60,958 nucleotides of DNA from an uncultured Acidimicrobiaceae bacterium (GTDB lineage: Bacteria > Actinomycetota > Acidimicrobiia > Spongiisociales > UBA5794): NCBI GenBank assembly GCA_947259365.1, contig CAMYMC010000032.1:1-60958 (forward strand), given 5' to 3'. The translations under genes and the position numbers were made by a program. Below the pieces are notes generated by a model. The model did no database searches and was not told where the DNA came from. It was given only the letters and a program-made list of their open reading frames with translations. Shown here piece after piece: positions 52,419-60,914 of this stretch (position 1 is its first letter; every line of letters starts with the position of its first letter).

Positions 52419-53666
52419 GTGAAACGGGCTGTGATCGTCGCCAGCTGCGAGAGCTACCGGACCGGGGACTTCCTCACCGCGGCCTCGGCGCTGCGGGTCG
52501 AGACGCTCGTTGCCACCGACGCCCCGGCGCCGATCGAAGGCTCCCGCCAGGTCCTCGTCGACCTGGACCGGCCCGCGGAGGCCGCCGCCGTCATCGCCGG
52601 CGCGTCGCCCGGCGCCGACGCCGTGCTGGCCATCGACGACCAGGGCGTGATGACGGCCACGATGGCATCGGAGCAGCTCGGCCTCGCCCACAACCCGCCA
52701 GGTGCGGCCGCCGCCACCCGCGACAAGCTCGTCATGCGCCGCACCCTCGCCGGCGCCGGAATCGCCCAGCCGGCCTTTCGCGCCGCCGGGCGGGGGGAGG
52801 TTCCGGACGCGGCCACCGACCTCGGCTACCCGGTCGTCGTCAAGCCGGTGGGGCTGGCGGCGAGCCGGGGCGTCATCCGCGTCAACGGTGCCGTCGACGC
52901 TGCTCCTGCTGAGGCCCGCATCAGGGCCATCCTCGAGACGGCGGGCCGGGACCCCGCCGAGGCGCTCCTCGTCGAGGAGTACGTACCCGGCGACGAGATC
53001 GCCGTCGAGGGACTCCTGGTCGCCGGTGCCTTCGAGACGCTCGCCGTCATCGACAAGCCCGACCCGCTCGTCGGACCGTTCTTCGAGGAGACGCTGTTCA
53101 CCACGCCGTCGCGCCACCCCGCCGCCGCCCAGGACGAGGCGGTGCGACTCGCCACGGAGGCGGCGGCTGCGCTCGGGCTCCGCCACGGGCCGGTGCACGC
53201 CGAGGTGCGGATGCCGCCGGGGAGAGAGGCGCGCCTCGTCGAGATCGCGGCCCGACCGATCGGCGGGCTGTGTGGGCGGGCGCTGACGTTCGGCCTGCTC
53301 GGCGAGACGCTCGAGGTGATGATTCTCCGCAGCGCCCTCGGCGTCCCCCCGCCGGATGCGAGCCCCGCCCGGCCCGCCTCGGGAGCGCTCATGCTGCCGA
53401 TCCCCGCCACCGGCACCCTCACCGACGTCGAGGGCATCGAGGAAGCGAAGACGATCGACGGCGTCGACGACGTCGCCGTCACGATCGCGCTGGGCCGCCC
53501 CGTCGTCGCCCTCCCCGAAGGCGACCGCTACCTCGGCTTCGTCTTCGCCTCGGGGGCGACGGCGGACGACGTCGAGCGAACCTTGCGGGAGGCGGCGAAC
53601 GTGCTCACAGTGGCCATCGACGGCGAGTACATCAGGCCGCCGGTGTCGCCACCGGGGCCGGAGTGA
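52419..53666 (+). CDS. ATP-grasp carboxylate-amine ligase-like protein
   Basis: A 415-residue ATP-grasp enzyme. The N-terminal domain (about 1-95) is a Rossmann-like preATP-grasp fold; the ATP-binding part has DKLVMRRTLAGAGI, VVVKPVGLAASRGV (phosphate-binding lysine and loop), LLVEEYVPGDEIAVEG and HAEVRMPPGREARLVEIAARPIGG with the Mg2+ ligands. Family members join a carboxylate to an amine (PurK/PurD/LdmS-like, BL00235-like). Substrates cannot be assigned. GTG 52419 lies 6 nt after a -10-like CATGAT. Confidence 0.82.
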   Translation: MKRAVIVASCESYRTGDFLTAASALRVETLVATDAPAPIEGSRQVLVDLDRPAEAAAVIAGASPGADAVLAIDDQGVMTATMASEQLGLAHNPPGAAAATRDKLVMRRTLAGAGIAQPAFRAAGRGEVPDAATDLGYPVVVKPVGLAASRGVIRVNGAVDAAPAEARIRAILETAGRDPAEALLVEEYVPGDEIAVEGLLVAGAFETLAVIDKPDPLVGPFFEETLFTTPSRHPAAAQDEAVRLATEAAAALGLRHGPVHAEVRMPPGREARLVEIAARPIGGLCGRALTFGLLGETLEVMILRSALGVPPPDASPARPASGALMLPIPATGTLTDVEGIEEAKTIDGVDDVAVTIALGRPVVALPEGDRYLGFVFASGATADDVERTLREAANVLTVAIDGEYIRPPVSPPGPE

Positions 53667-53672
53667 GCCCCG

Positions 53673-53912
53673 TTACCTGCGCCGGCTGAGCTCGTTGTAG
53701 GCGCTGCAGCGGGTGCAGGCGAGGATCTCGTTGCCGAGCTGCCACTCGTGGGCGGTGCGGACGAGCTGGGACCCGCATACGCCGCACTCGAGGTCGATGT
53801 CGCCGAACGACCCCTCGACGACGACGGTGCCACCCCGCTCCGGGTAACGGATGTCGCGGCGCCGCCGCGGCGGCGGCTCGGGCACGACGTTGACCTTGAT
53901 CCTCATACCCAT
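53673..53912 (-). CDS. Small zinc-ribbon protein
   Basis: A 79-residue protein with a basic Pro/Arg-rich N-terminal part and a C-terminal CGVCGSQLVRT...ILACTRC treble-clef/zinc ribbon with two CxxC knuckles. ATG 53906 is an alternative start. It ends 6 bp from the convergent ATP-grasp gene. Function unknown. Confidence 0.65.
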   Translation of the reverse strand: MGMRIKVNVVPEPPPRRRRDIRYPERGGTVVVEGSFGDIDLECGVCGSQLVRTAHEWQLGNEILACTRCSAYNELSRRR

Positions 53913-53967
53913 TGTGTCGACCGGCCGGCCGCAACCCCCGAGGAGCGTTTCCGTCACCGCGAGGTGA

Positions 53968-54816
53968 CTAGTCACCCGAACGGACGCGGAACGTCGCCAT
54001 GAGGTCGGCGTAGGCGGCGGCGTGGCGGTCCGGCCGCACGTCCTCGGCGGCCGGCCGGGCCAGCTCCCCGTTCGCCCTCGCACCGTTGCGGTAGATGAGC
54101 CCGACCGCCATCCGCCCCTCGTCGGCGAGCTCGGAGACGGCGGAGAAGGCGCCGGCCCGGCTCGACGGGTCGTAGCTCTCCCGGGCGTCGAGGTCGTCCA
54201 GCGTCGCCTCCCACACCGGGTACGTGTCGTTGTACGTCACGCACGGCGACAGCACCTCGAGGAAAGCGAAGCCGCGGCCGGCACGGGCGTGCTCCAGCGC
54301 GGCGACGGTCAGGCGGTGGAGCTGGTCGGTCCACCGGGCAAAGCCGCGGGCGACGAACGTCGTCGACGAAATGGAGAGCCCGAGGCTGACGGCGTCGAAG
54401 TCGAGGGCGGCGCCTTCGGACTGGTAGGTGGGCGAGTTCTGGCCCTTGGTGAGCCCGTAGACGCCGTTGTTCATGATCACGTAGGTGAACGACGGGTTGC
54501 GCCGGAACGTGTGGACGAGGTGGCCCATGCCGATGGCGTAGCCGTCGCCGTCGCCGCCGGTGGCGATGACGGTGAGGTCGGGGTTGGCGAGATGCACTCC
54601 GGTTGCGGTGGGCAGCACCCGGCCGTGGAGGGCGTGGTACCCGTACGTGCCGAGGTTGTTCTGGATGGTGCCGCTGCACCCGATCCCGGCCAGCACCATG
54701 ACCTCGTGGGCCGGGATCCCGAGGTCGCGCATCGCGGCCAGCATCACCGCCTGCACCCCGAAGTGACCGCAGCCGGCGCACCAGATCGGCGTTGCCGGGG
54801 GGTACGTCGCCGTCAT
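53968..54816 (-). CDS. 2-oxoacid:ferredoxin oxidoreductase, beta subunit
   Basis: A 282-residue beta subunit with the 4Fe-4S ligands WCAGCGH (Cys13, Cys16), GIGCSG and SPCVTYND, and the thiamine-diphosphate motif GDGDGYAIGMGH...NNGVYGLTKGQ. It decarboxylates a 2-oxoacid (2-oxoglutarate, pyruvate or a branched analogue) to the acyl-CoA with reduction of ferredoxin. KorB-like length. ATG 54816 overlaps the stop of the alpha gene (ATGA). Confidence 0.92.
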   Translation of the reverse strand: MTATYPPATPIWCAGCGHFGVQAVMLAAMRDLGIPAHEVMVLAGIGCSGTIQNNLGTYGYHALHGRVLPTATGVHLANPDLTVIATGGDGDGYAIGMGHLVHTFRRNPSFTYVIMNNGVYGLTKGQNSPTYQSEGAALDFDAVSLGLSISSTTFVARGFARWTDQLHRLTVAALEHARAGRGFAFLEVLSPCVTYNDTYPVWEATLDDLDARESYDPSSRAGAFSAVSELADEGRMAVGLIYRNGARANGELARPAAEDVRPDRHAAAYADLMATFRVRSGD

Positions 54817-56585
54817 GACGCCGCCCCCTCTGCCTCGAGAATCCTCCCCGCCAGCTCTCCCGGCCGGAACGGGACCCCGTCGTACTTGAGGACCGAGCGC
54901 AGCCGCTCGTGGGGAGCCCCCACCGAGGCGATGAGGTGGACGAGCTGGCCCTCGGCGTTGTGCTCGACGACGTAGACCCGCTCGTGGGCCCGGACGAACT
55001 CGATGGTCTCGTCGAGCACCGGCCACAGGGTGCGGGGTTGGAGGCCGCTGATCGCGACTCCGGCGGCGGCGAGCCTCTCGGTGGCCTCCTCCATCGCCCC
55101 CAGCTCCAGCCCGATCCCGATCATGCCCGCCTCGGCCTCGGGGTCGCCCCAGCGGTGCGCCAGCGGGAGGTCGGCCCGGACGAGGTCGATCTTGCGCATC
55201 CGCTTGTCGAGCATCGTCACCCGGTTCGCGGCGCCGGTGGCGACGTGGCCCCACTCGTTGCGCTCGTTGCCGGTGACGAGGTTCATCCCGCCAGGTGTTC
55301 CCGGCACCGCCCACGGGGACACGCCGTCGTCGGTGACGAGGTAGCGGCGGTACTCGCCGAGTTGCGCCACGTCGTCGGCATCGAGGCGCTTCCCGGGGGC
55401 GAGCTCGACGCTGCCGAGGTCGAAGGGCTCGACGGTGACCGAGTCCTGGGACACGGCCTGGTCGAGGATGAGGTAGACCGGGCCCTGAATCCGCTGCGCC
55501 AGGTTGGACGCGGCGGCGGCGAGGTGGAAGCAGTCGGTCGGCGTCGACGGGGAGAGGACGATGCGGGGGAAGTCGCCGTTGCCGCCGTGGACGAGCATGT
55601 TGATGTCGCTCTGCTCCGGTTTCGTCGGCATCCCCGTCGAGGGTCCGGAGCGTTGGCAGTCGACGACGACGAGGGGAATCTCCGCGGAGCCGAGATGACT
55701 GACGCCTTCCTGCATGAGCGAGATGCCGGGCCCCGACGTCGCGGTCATCGACCGGGTCCCCGTCATCGCCGCGCCTATTGCCATGTTGACGGCGGCGAGC
55801 TCGTCCTCGGCCTGGATGGCGACGCCGCCGAAAGCGGGCAGCCTCCGCTCCAGGAAGCTGAGGATCTCCGACGCCGGCGTGATGGGGTAGCCCGTGAAGA
55901 AACGCCCGCCGGCGACGAGAAAGCCGACGGCGACGGCCTCGTTGCCCGAGATGAGGATGCGGTCCGAGTTCGGGGCGCTGTCGAGCGCCCACGGACCGGA
56001 GCCGGCGGTGAGGCCGTTCTCGTCGGCATAGGCGAACCCGGCCTCGAGCGCTCGGAGGTTGGCGTCGGCGACCTGGCGGCGGAGGTGGGCGAAGCGCTGG
56101 GTGAGGACGTCGGCGGCCTCGTCGTCGCCCACGCTGAGGATCCGGCTCACCACGCCGAAGCCGAGGCTGTTCTTGAACAGATCGCGGCGGAGATCGCGCA
56201 CCGCGAGGCGGGCGAAGGGGATCTCGAAGACGGTGGCGCCCTCGGGCAGGTACTCGCGGGGCGCCGGGCCCCCGGAGGCGTCGAAGACGACAAACCCGTC
56301 CTCGGCGAGCCAGGGTCCGCCGCGCTCGACGGCCTCGTCGTCGAAGGCGACGAGCAAGTCGAGGGCGTCGCCCATGCAGCCCCGTGGAGCGATCGACCCC
56401 CGCATCAGCGCCGCGGCGTGGCCGCCCTTGATGCGGGAGGCGACGTCGCGGGCCGTGTACATGCGAAAGCCGCGCCGGCCGAGCACGACGCCGAGGAGAT
56501 TCGCCACGGTGAGCGAGCCGTCACCACCCTGGCCGGCGACCATGACGTTGAGGTCGGCGAGCTTGCGCTGCGTCTCGACGGTCAC
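54813..56585 (-). CDS. 2-oxoacid:ferredoxin oxidoreductase, fused gamma-alpha subunit
   Basis: A 590-residue subunit in which the gamma domain (about residues 12-180; GQGGDGSLTVANLLG) is fused ahead of the alpha domain (about 200-590; ISGNEAVAVGFLVAGGRFFTGYPITPASEI in part, ATSGPGISLM, VDCQRSGPSTGMPTKPEQSD), as in KorA-type enzymes. The TPSTGMPTK-like loop is the CoA/substrate pocket. GTG 56585 overlaps the stop of the FrhB-like gene, so the three genes form one coupled operon. Confidence 0.92.
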   Translation of the reverse strand: MTVETQRKLADLNVMVAGQGGDGSLTVANLLGVVLGRRGFRMYTARDVASRIKGGHAAALMRGSIAPRGCMGDALDLLVAFDDEAVERGGPWLAEDGFVVFDASGGPAPREYLPEGATVFEIPFARLAVRDLRRDLFKNSLGFGVVSRILSVGDDEAADVLTQRFAHLRRQVADANLRALEAGFAYADENGLTAGSGPWALDSAPNSDRILISGNEAVAVGFLVAGGRFFTGYPITPASEILSFLERRLPAFGGVAIQAEDELAAVNMAIGAAMTGTRSMTATSGPGISLMQEGVSHLGSAEIPLVVVDCQRSGPSTGMPTKPEQSDINMLVHGGNGDFPRIVLSPSTPTDCFHLAAAASNLAQRIQGPVYLILDQAVSQDSVTVEPFDLGSVELAPGKRLDADDVAQLGEYRRYLVTDDGVSPWAVPGTPGGMNLVTGNERNEWGHVATGAANRVTMLDKRMRKIDLVRADLPLAHRWGDPEAEAGMIGIGLELGAMEEATERLAAAGVAISGLQPRTLWPVLDETIEFVRAHERVYVVEHNAEGQLVHLIASVGAPHERLRSVLKYDGVPFRPGELAGRILEAEGAAS

Positions 56586-57898
56586 GTCTCACCCCCCTCG
56601 CCGTCCTCGGGTGGGGGCGCCCCCGGGCCTTTCGTGTAGAAGGTCTTCGGGTCGAGCCAGCCGAGTTCATCCCGCTCCTGGAGCGTCGGCATCTGGGCGG
56701 GCAACGGCCGGTTGGCCTTCTTCCCCGCCGAGAGCTTGTTGAGGAGGAACTCGCCCCGGGGCTCGTCCGCCAGCGGCCGGGTCTCGAGCCAGCCGTCGTC
56801 GATCGCGGCCTGCAGCGCCCGGTGTCCCTCCTCGGTGCGCACCAGCGTGTAGGTCCACCCGTCGAGGCCGATGCCTCCGGCGGCCAGATCGGCGTTCTCG
56901 ACGCTGTAGTCGAGGCAATAGAGACACGCCGGGCGGGCGAAATCGCGGTATTTCTTCAGCGACGCGGTGAGGATCTCCCCGTCGTCGAGGCGGATGATCA
57001 CCTTGCCCTTGATGTTGATGTTCTCGATCCGCTCCGGCGCGACGTCGACCATCTCGCCGAGCTTGATGATCGACTCGTGGGTGAACGCCTCCGAGCAGAA
57101 CAGCCCGACGACGAGCGAGATGTTGTCCCGATACCAGTTCGCCATCTCGAGGCGGATGCTCGAGTTCTGCTGGAGCCGCACCCCGTCGACCTGGCACGGC
57201 ACCCCGACGACGGCGAGCGGCTTGACGTCGCGCCGCATCGCCTCCTGGAGGGCGATGGTGTTCGGCGAGTACGTGTAGCGGGAGGCGGCGCACGACAGCA
57301 CCTCGGGGCGGGTCATCGCCAGGGTGTGTTTCCCGATCTGGTTGTTGTCGGGAAGCACATCGCCCAACACGGCGCCGCCAAGCGTTCCAGTCTCCAGCCC
57401 GTGGATGATGAGGGCCGAGACCATGCCGCCGTCCTGACCTCTGGCGAGGATCTCCGCGTCGGTGGCCCGCACGTACATGCCGTAGCTGTAGACCCCGTAG
57501 CCCTCGTCGAGCTCCGGCTCGCGGAAGTGGAGCATCCGGGGCAGGTCCTTGTCGACGGGCCGCAGCACCGGGCACACCTCGGCACAGAGCACGCAGTAGA
57601 CGCACGCCTCGGTGCGGGTGTCGACCGGGCGCTCGTCCTCGTAGTCGAAGACGTCGGTGGGGCAAATCGTCAGGCACGAGGCGCACCCGATGCACTTGCC
57701 GGTCTCGACGATCTCCCGCATGAGGAAGTCGACGGCGCGGAAACCTCCCCGGTTCAGCTCGGTGCGCCAGGCGTACGGCCACTCGTGAGGGTCGGCGCCC
57801 TCGGCGAGCAGCCTCCGGTAGCGCTCCTGGACCCGCCGAACGACCGGGTCGGGGGAGGCGGCTGCGGGTGGGGTGGGCGCGGAGAGGTCGCTGGTCAC
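56582..57898 (-). CDS. FrhB/FdhB-like iron-sulfur flavoprotein (F420-type) upstream of the oxidoreductase
   Basis: A 438-residue protein with two ferredoxin motifs (CIGCASCLTICP and CVYCVLCAEVCP, about residues 70-110) and the FrhB-type N and C domains (GQDGGMVSALIIHGLE, VVGVPCQVDGVR, GLFCSEAF and CLYCLDY). The family passes electrons between FeS clusters, FAD and coenzyme F420 (FrhB, FqoF, FpoF, Fsr). Coupled to a 2-oxoacid:ferredoxin oxidoreductase, it suggests transfer of electrons from the 2-oxoacid to F420, or the reverse. GTG 57898 is the start. It is the first gene of the operon. Confidence 0.87.
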   Translation of the reverse strand: MTSDLSAPTPPAAASPDPVVRRVQERYRRLLAEGADPHEWPYAWRTELNRGGFRAVDFLMREIVETGKCIGCASCLTICPTDVFDYEDERPVDTRTEACVYCVLCAEVCPVLRPVDKDLPRMLHFREPELDEGYGVYSYGMYVRATDAEILARGQDGGMVSALIIHGLETGTLGGAVLGDVLPDNNQIGKHTLAMTRPEVLSCAASRYTYSPNTIALQEAMRRDVKPLAVVGVPCQVDGVRLQQNSSIRLEMANWYRDNISLVVGLFCSEAFTHESIIKLGEMVDVAPERIENINIKGKVIIRLDDGEILTASLKKYRDFARPACLYCLDYSVENADLAAGGIGLDGWTYTLVRTEEGHRALQAAIDDGWLETRPLADEPRGEFLLNKLSAGKKANRPLPAQMPTLQERDELGWLDPKTFYTKGPGAPPPEDGEGGET

Positions 57899-57944
57899 GA
57901 TGGGGGACGTGGTCGTCGGGATGGCATGGCCGGGTGCGCCTCCG

Positions 57945-58205
57945 TCACATCTCGAGGACGAAATAGGCGCCGTCGCTCAGCGTGTAGGTGCCGCACTCGT
58001 CCTCGCCGACGAACAGGCACACCTCGGTGGGTGGCTCGAGGTGGTCGTCGCGGAAATGGGCGCACCCGTCGCCGTCGGTGTACTCGGCGCTCCAGGTGCG
58101 GGGCGCGGCCGGGTAGCGGTACCTTGCGCCGACCTCGACGGAAGGCACCGGGATGCCCTCGCCGTCGACGACGTGGACGTCGAACGACACCATCGTGCTC
58201 AGCAT
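57945..58205 (-). CDS. Small beta-sandwich protein of unknown function
   Basis: An 86-residue protein with the pattern of a carboxypeptidase-regulatory/Ig-like domain (FDVHVVDGEGIPVPSVEVGARYRY, then WSAEYTDGDGCAHF and VCLFVGED). There is no signal peptide. GGAGGAGG lies six bases before ATG 58205, a strong ribosome site. Function unknown. It precedes the FrhB-like gene by 46 bp on the same strand and could be transcribed with it. Confidence 0.68.
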   Translation of the reverse strand: MLSTMVSFDVHVVDGEGIPVPSVEVGARYRYPAAPRTWSAEYTDGDGCAHFRDDHLEPPTEVCLFVGEDECGTYTLSDGAYFVLEM

Positions 58206-58258
58206 CGGGCGCCTCCTCCGTCGTCGGCGATGCGTCGCGATTTCTGCCGCAAGGGATA

Positions 58259-58302
58259 CCAGATAGGCACCCCGGCGAATAGCGACGAAAGGCCCTATCT
58301 GG
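58259..58302. promoter_or_regulatory. Long-spaced inverted repeat CCAGATAGG ... CCTATCTGG
   Basis: Perfect 9-bp arms (58259-58267 and 58294-58302) flank 26 bases in the divergent region between the small beta-sandwich gene and the first ECF sigma gene. The layout suits a dimeric or looping regulator, or a cruciform. It lies about 96 bases upstream of the sigma start. Confidence 0.4.
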
Positions 58303-58397
58303 CGTGTGTTCGGTCGTGCTGACTGTCCTCGGCGGGTTGCGGAGAATCTCGTAGCGAGAATGCGCTCCCGGGTGCCTTTACCTGGTGAGGAAGGCGG

Positions 58398-58865
58398 ATG
58401 ACGACCACGAGATCCAACCAGGAGGCGTTCACCGTGTTCGCCCGCGAGGCGGAGCCCAGATTGCGTCACGCCCTCACCGCTGCGGTGGGCCAGCAGGCGG
58501 GCCGCGACGCCACCGCCGAGGCACTGTCGTACGGCTGGGAGCACTGGGACCGCATCAGTGCCATGGAGAACCCCGCCGGGTATCTCTACCGGGTGGGCCG
58601 GACCGCAGCCCGCCGCAGGCGCCGCCGGGCGGCGTTCCTCCCGGTGCCGGCGTCGCGACTCCCCCACGTCGAGCCCCGCCTCCCCGAGGTGATGCGGCGA
58701 CTGACGGAGCGGCAGCGGGTCGCGGTCTTCCTCGCCTATGGCATGGGCTGGACCCGCCGCGAGGTGGCGGAGCTGCTCGGGATCTCTGCGAACGCCGTGG
58801 GGGCCCACCTGAGCCGGGGGCTCGCCAAGCTCCGGTCCGGATTGGGGGTGACGCTTGATGACTGA
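58398..58865 (+). CDS. ECF RNA polymerase sigma factor (copy 1)
   Basis: A 155-residue ECF sigma factor. Region 2 is recognisable at AFTVFAREAEPRLRHALTAA to ENPAGYLYRVGRTAARR, and region 4 at RLTERQRVAVFLAYGMGWTRREVAELLGI with SANAVGAHLSRGLAKL. GAGGAAGG precedes ATG 58398. It overlaps the following membrane gene by 8 bp, typical of a sigma/anti-sigma pair. Confidence 0.88.
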   Translation: MTTTRSNQEAFTVFAREAEPRLRHALTAAVGQQAGRDATAEALSYGWEHWDRISAMENPAGYLYRVGRTAARRRRRRAAFLPVPASRLPHVEPRLPEVMRRLTERQRVAVFLAYGMGWTRREVAELLGISANAVGAHLSRGLAKLRSGLGVTLDD

Positions 58866-60331
58866 CCTGAGGACGCAACTGCGCGACTACCTCGTCGAGA
58901 CGACCGAGCCGATCGGCGTCGAGGAGCTGCTCACCGTCGAGCGGCCTGAGCGGCTCAGCCCGGCACCCCGCCGCCGGTGGCGTGCCGCGCTGGCGTTCGC
59001 CGCCGCGGTCGTCGTCGTCGGACTCTCGGTCGGCCTCGCCGCGCTGCTGCTCGGCGGGGACGACGAGACGGTGCCGCCGGCGACGACACCGGTGGTGACG
59101 ACGGTCGGGCCGGAGGTCACGAGCACGACCGAGGCGGCACCGGCGACGACGGCGGCACCGCCGCTCACGACGGTTGCCCCGGCGCCGCTCCTCTTCGACG
59201 AGGTCATCGACGGCACCGCAGCCGCGTTCTACACGTCGATGGTCCTCACGAGCGACGGCAACCCCGTGACCGCCTCGTACGTGCGGGATCCCGCATTCGA
59301 CGACGAACCGATGACGAGCGCGATCCGGCTGGTGCGGTGCCTCGACCCGCTCTGCGCCGAGCCTCCGCTCACCATCGACCTCGCCGACGTCGAGTGGCAG
59401 GGGGCTCCGCACCTCACGGTCGACCCGCTTGACCGCCCGGTCGTGGGGTTCTACGGCGACGACGGCCCCACGATCCTGTTCTGCGACGATGCCGCGTGCA
59501 GCGGGTTCGCGACCCGGCTGGTCGAGGAGCCCGGAGGAGCCCGACATCTGGGTGGGGGACTGGGCCTTCGCCCCCGACGGCTACCCGTTGTACGGCGAGG
59601 TGATGTACGGCGACGGGGCGCGTCTCGACCTCGTCTCGTGTCGCGACCGTTTCTGCGACACGGCGACGAGGACAACGATCGAGACGACCGGGTTCAACTT
59701 CGGTCGCGTGCATTGGCTGGTCGCACCTGACGGCGGCGTCCTCGTGGCGTATTCGACCGATGAGCCGGTCGGCCCGCCCGACCCCGAGGCCGGGTACGAC
59801 GGTGCCGACTTCTACGGCACTCAGAAGGTGGCGTGGTGTTCCGACCCACGCTGCTTGGACGGTCCGGTCGTCATGACGATCGACGAGGGCGTCACGGTGG
59901 GTGGTGGCTCGATCATCGAGGGCACCGGGGTCGAGATCTGGTTCATCTCTCGCTCCAGATGGCTCCGGAGGGCCACCGGGCCGGACGACGAGCACCTCGC
60001 CTCTCGCGAGGTCACCTATGGCAAGGCGGCATGCCTCGACGCCGCGTGCACCGAGTTCGCGCTGACCTTCCTCGGACCGTACGAGATGGGGGGCGCGTCC
60101 ACGTCGCCGCTGCCGAACGGGCTCCCTGACACCGTGGCACCGGACGGTAGCCGCGTGGATCTGCGCCGCACAGGTGACGCGCTAGTGCTGGAGCGGTGGA
60201 TCGAGGCAGCAGGGGGGACTTGGGCCTTCACGACATTGGCGTCGTTCGAGACGGGCGGCTTCGGCTGGGCCCACGACGCGTCGCTCGCCATCGGCCCGAA
60301 CGACCTCGCCTGCACGCCTCCGGGCGGGTGA
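58858..60331 (+). CDS. Sigma-linked membrane protein (anti-sigma/receptor-like), frameshifted by a 10-bp duplication
   Basis: The protein has a short cytoplasmic part (residues 1-40), one membrane helix (about 42-65), a Thr/Pro-rich linker and a large extracellular beta-rich region with repeated SYVRD/VVGFYGDDGPTILFCDDAAC-type units and paired cysteines. The 10-base block GAGGAGCCCG occurs twice in tandem (59524-59543), shifting the frame at about residue 222; the first frame ends at 59730 and the other frame runs to 60331. Removing one copy restores a 487-residue protein. Position right after an overlapping ECF sigma gene suggests an anti-sigma factor or receptor, but the cytoplasmic part lacks a zinc-type HxxxCxxC motif. 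Confidence 0.72.
59524..59543 (+). repeat. 10-bp tandem duplication (GAGGAGCCCG x2) disrupting the receptor-like gene
   Basis: Two exact copies lie side by side. Deleting either copy makes the gene open from 58858 to 60331, with no other lesion. A polymerase slip or an assembly error would both give this. Confidence 0.85.
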
Positions 60332-60375
60332 CGGGCCAAACCTGGGGCCCCGTCGGTCGGCTGATCGCGATAGGT
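60301..60375 (+). repeat. 75-bp direct repeat, copy 1 (gene end plus terminator hairpin)
   Basis: An exact 75-base match to 60884-60958. This copy covers the last ten codons of the receptor-like gene and a hairpin (GACGGGCC ... GGCCCCGTC, about 60330-60354) that could be its terminator. Confidence 0.9.
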
Positions 60376-60434
60376 TGTCCTAAAGACGCGTCACTCTGCG
60401 CTCTACATGGTTAGAGCAGCCTGGAGAGACTCTG

Positions 60435-60914
60435 GTGGTCGCTGAGGACACGTTGACCGAATCGTTCACAGGCTTCTTCACCGCCGTCCAGCCCCGGCTG
60501 AGGAGGGCGCTCGTCGCCGCGTTCGGCACCCAGGACGGCTCCGAAGCGACACAGGAGGCGCTGGCATGGGGTTGGGAGCATTGGGACGAATTGCGGGTCA
60601 TGGAGAACCCCGCCGGGTACCTGTACCGGGTGGGTCGCTCACGGGTCCGGCGCCATCGAATCGGCGGAAGGTCGCTCCCGCCCGTTCGCTCGGAAGCGGC
60701 CCTCCCGTGGGTGGAGCCGGAGCTTCCCCGGGCGCTCGACCGGCTGTCCGAGAAACAGCGGGTGGCGGTCGTCCTGATCCACTGTCTGGAGTGGACCCAC
60801 GCCGAGGTGGCCGGCTACCTCGGCGTCACCGTCGGAACCGTGCAGACGCACGCGGAGCGCGGCGTCCACGTCATCCGCTGCCCCGACCTCGCCTGCACGC
60901 CTCCGGGCGGGTGA
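60435..60914 (+). CDS. ECF RNA polymerase sigma factor (copy 2), probably chimeric 3' end
   Basis: A 159-residue ECF sigma factor related to the first: both have EALS/EALAWGWEHWD, MENPAGYLYRVGR and the same region 4 pattern (RLSEKQRVAVVLIHCLEWTHAEVAGYLGV, VGTVQTHAERG). GTG 60435 has GGAGAG seven bases upstream. From about residue 150 the sequence runs into the 75-bp repeat and ends CPDLACTPPGG, the same C-terminus as the preceding receptor protein, in place of the usual sigma-4 end. The natural C-terminus is therefore probably missing because of a recombination event or misassembly. Confidence 0.8.
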   Translation: MVAEDTLTESFTGFFTAVQPRLRRALVAAFGTQDGSEATQEALAWGWEHWDELRVMENPAGYLYRVGRSRVRRHRIGGRSLPPVRSEAALPWVEPELPRALDRLSEKQRVAVVLIHCLEWTHAEVAGYLGVTVGTVQTHAERGVHVIRCPDLACTPPGG

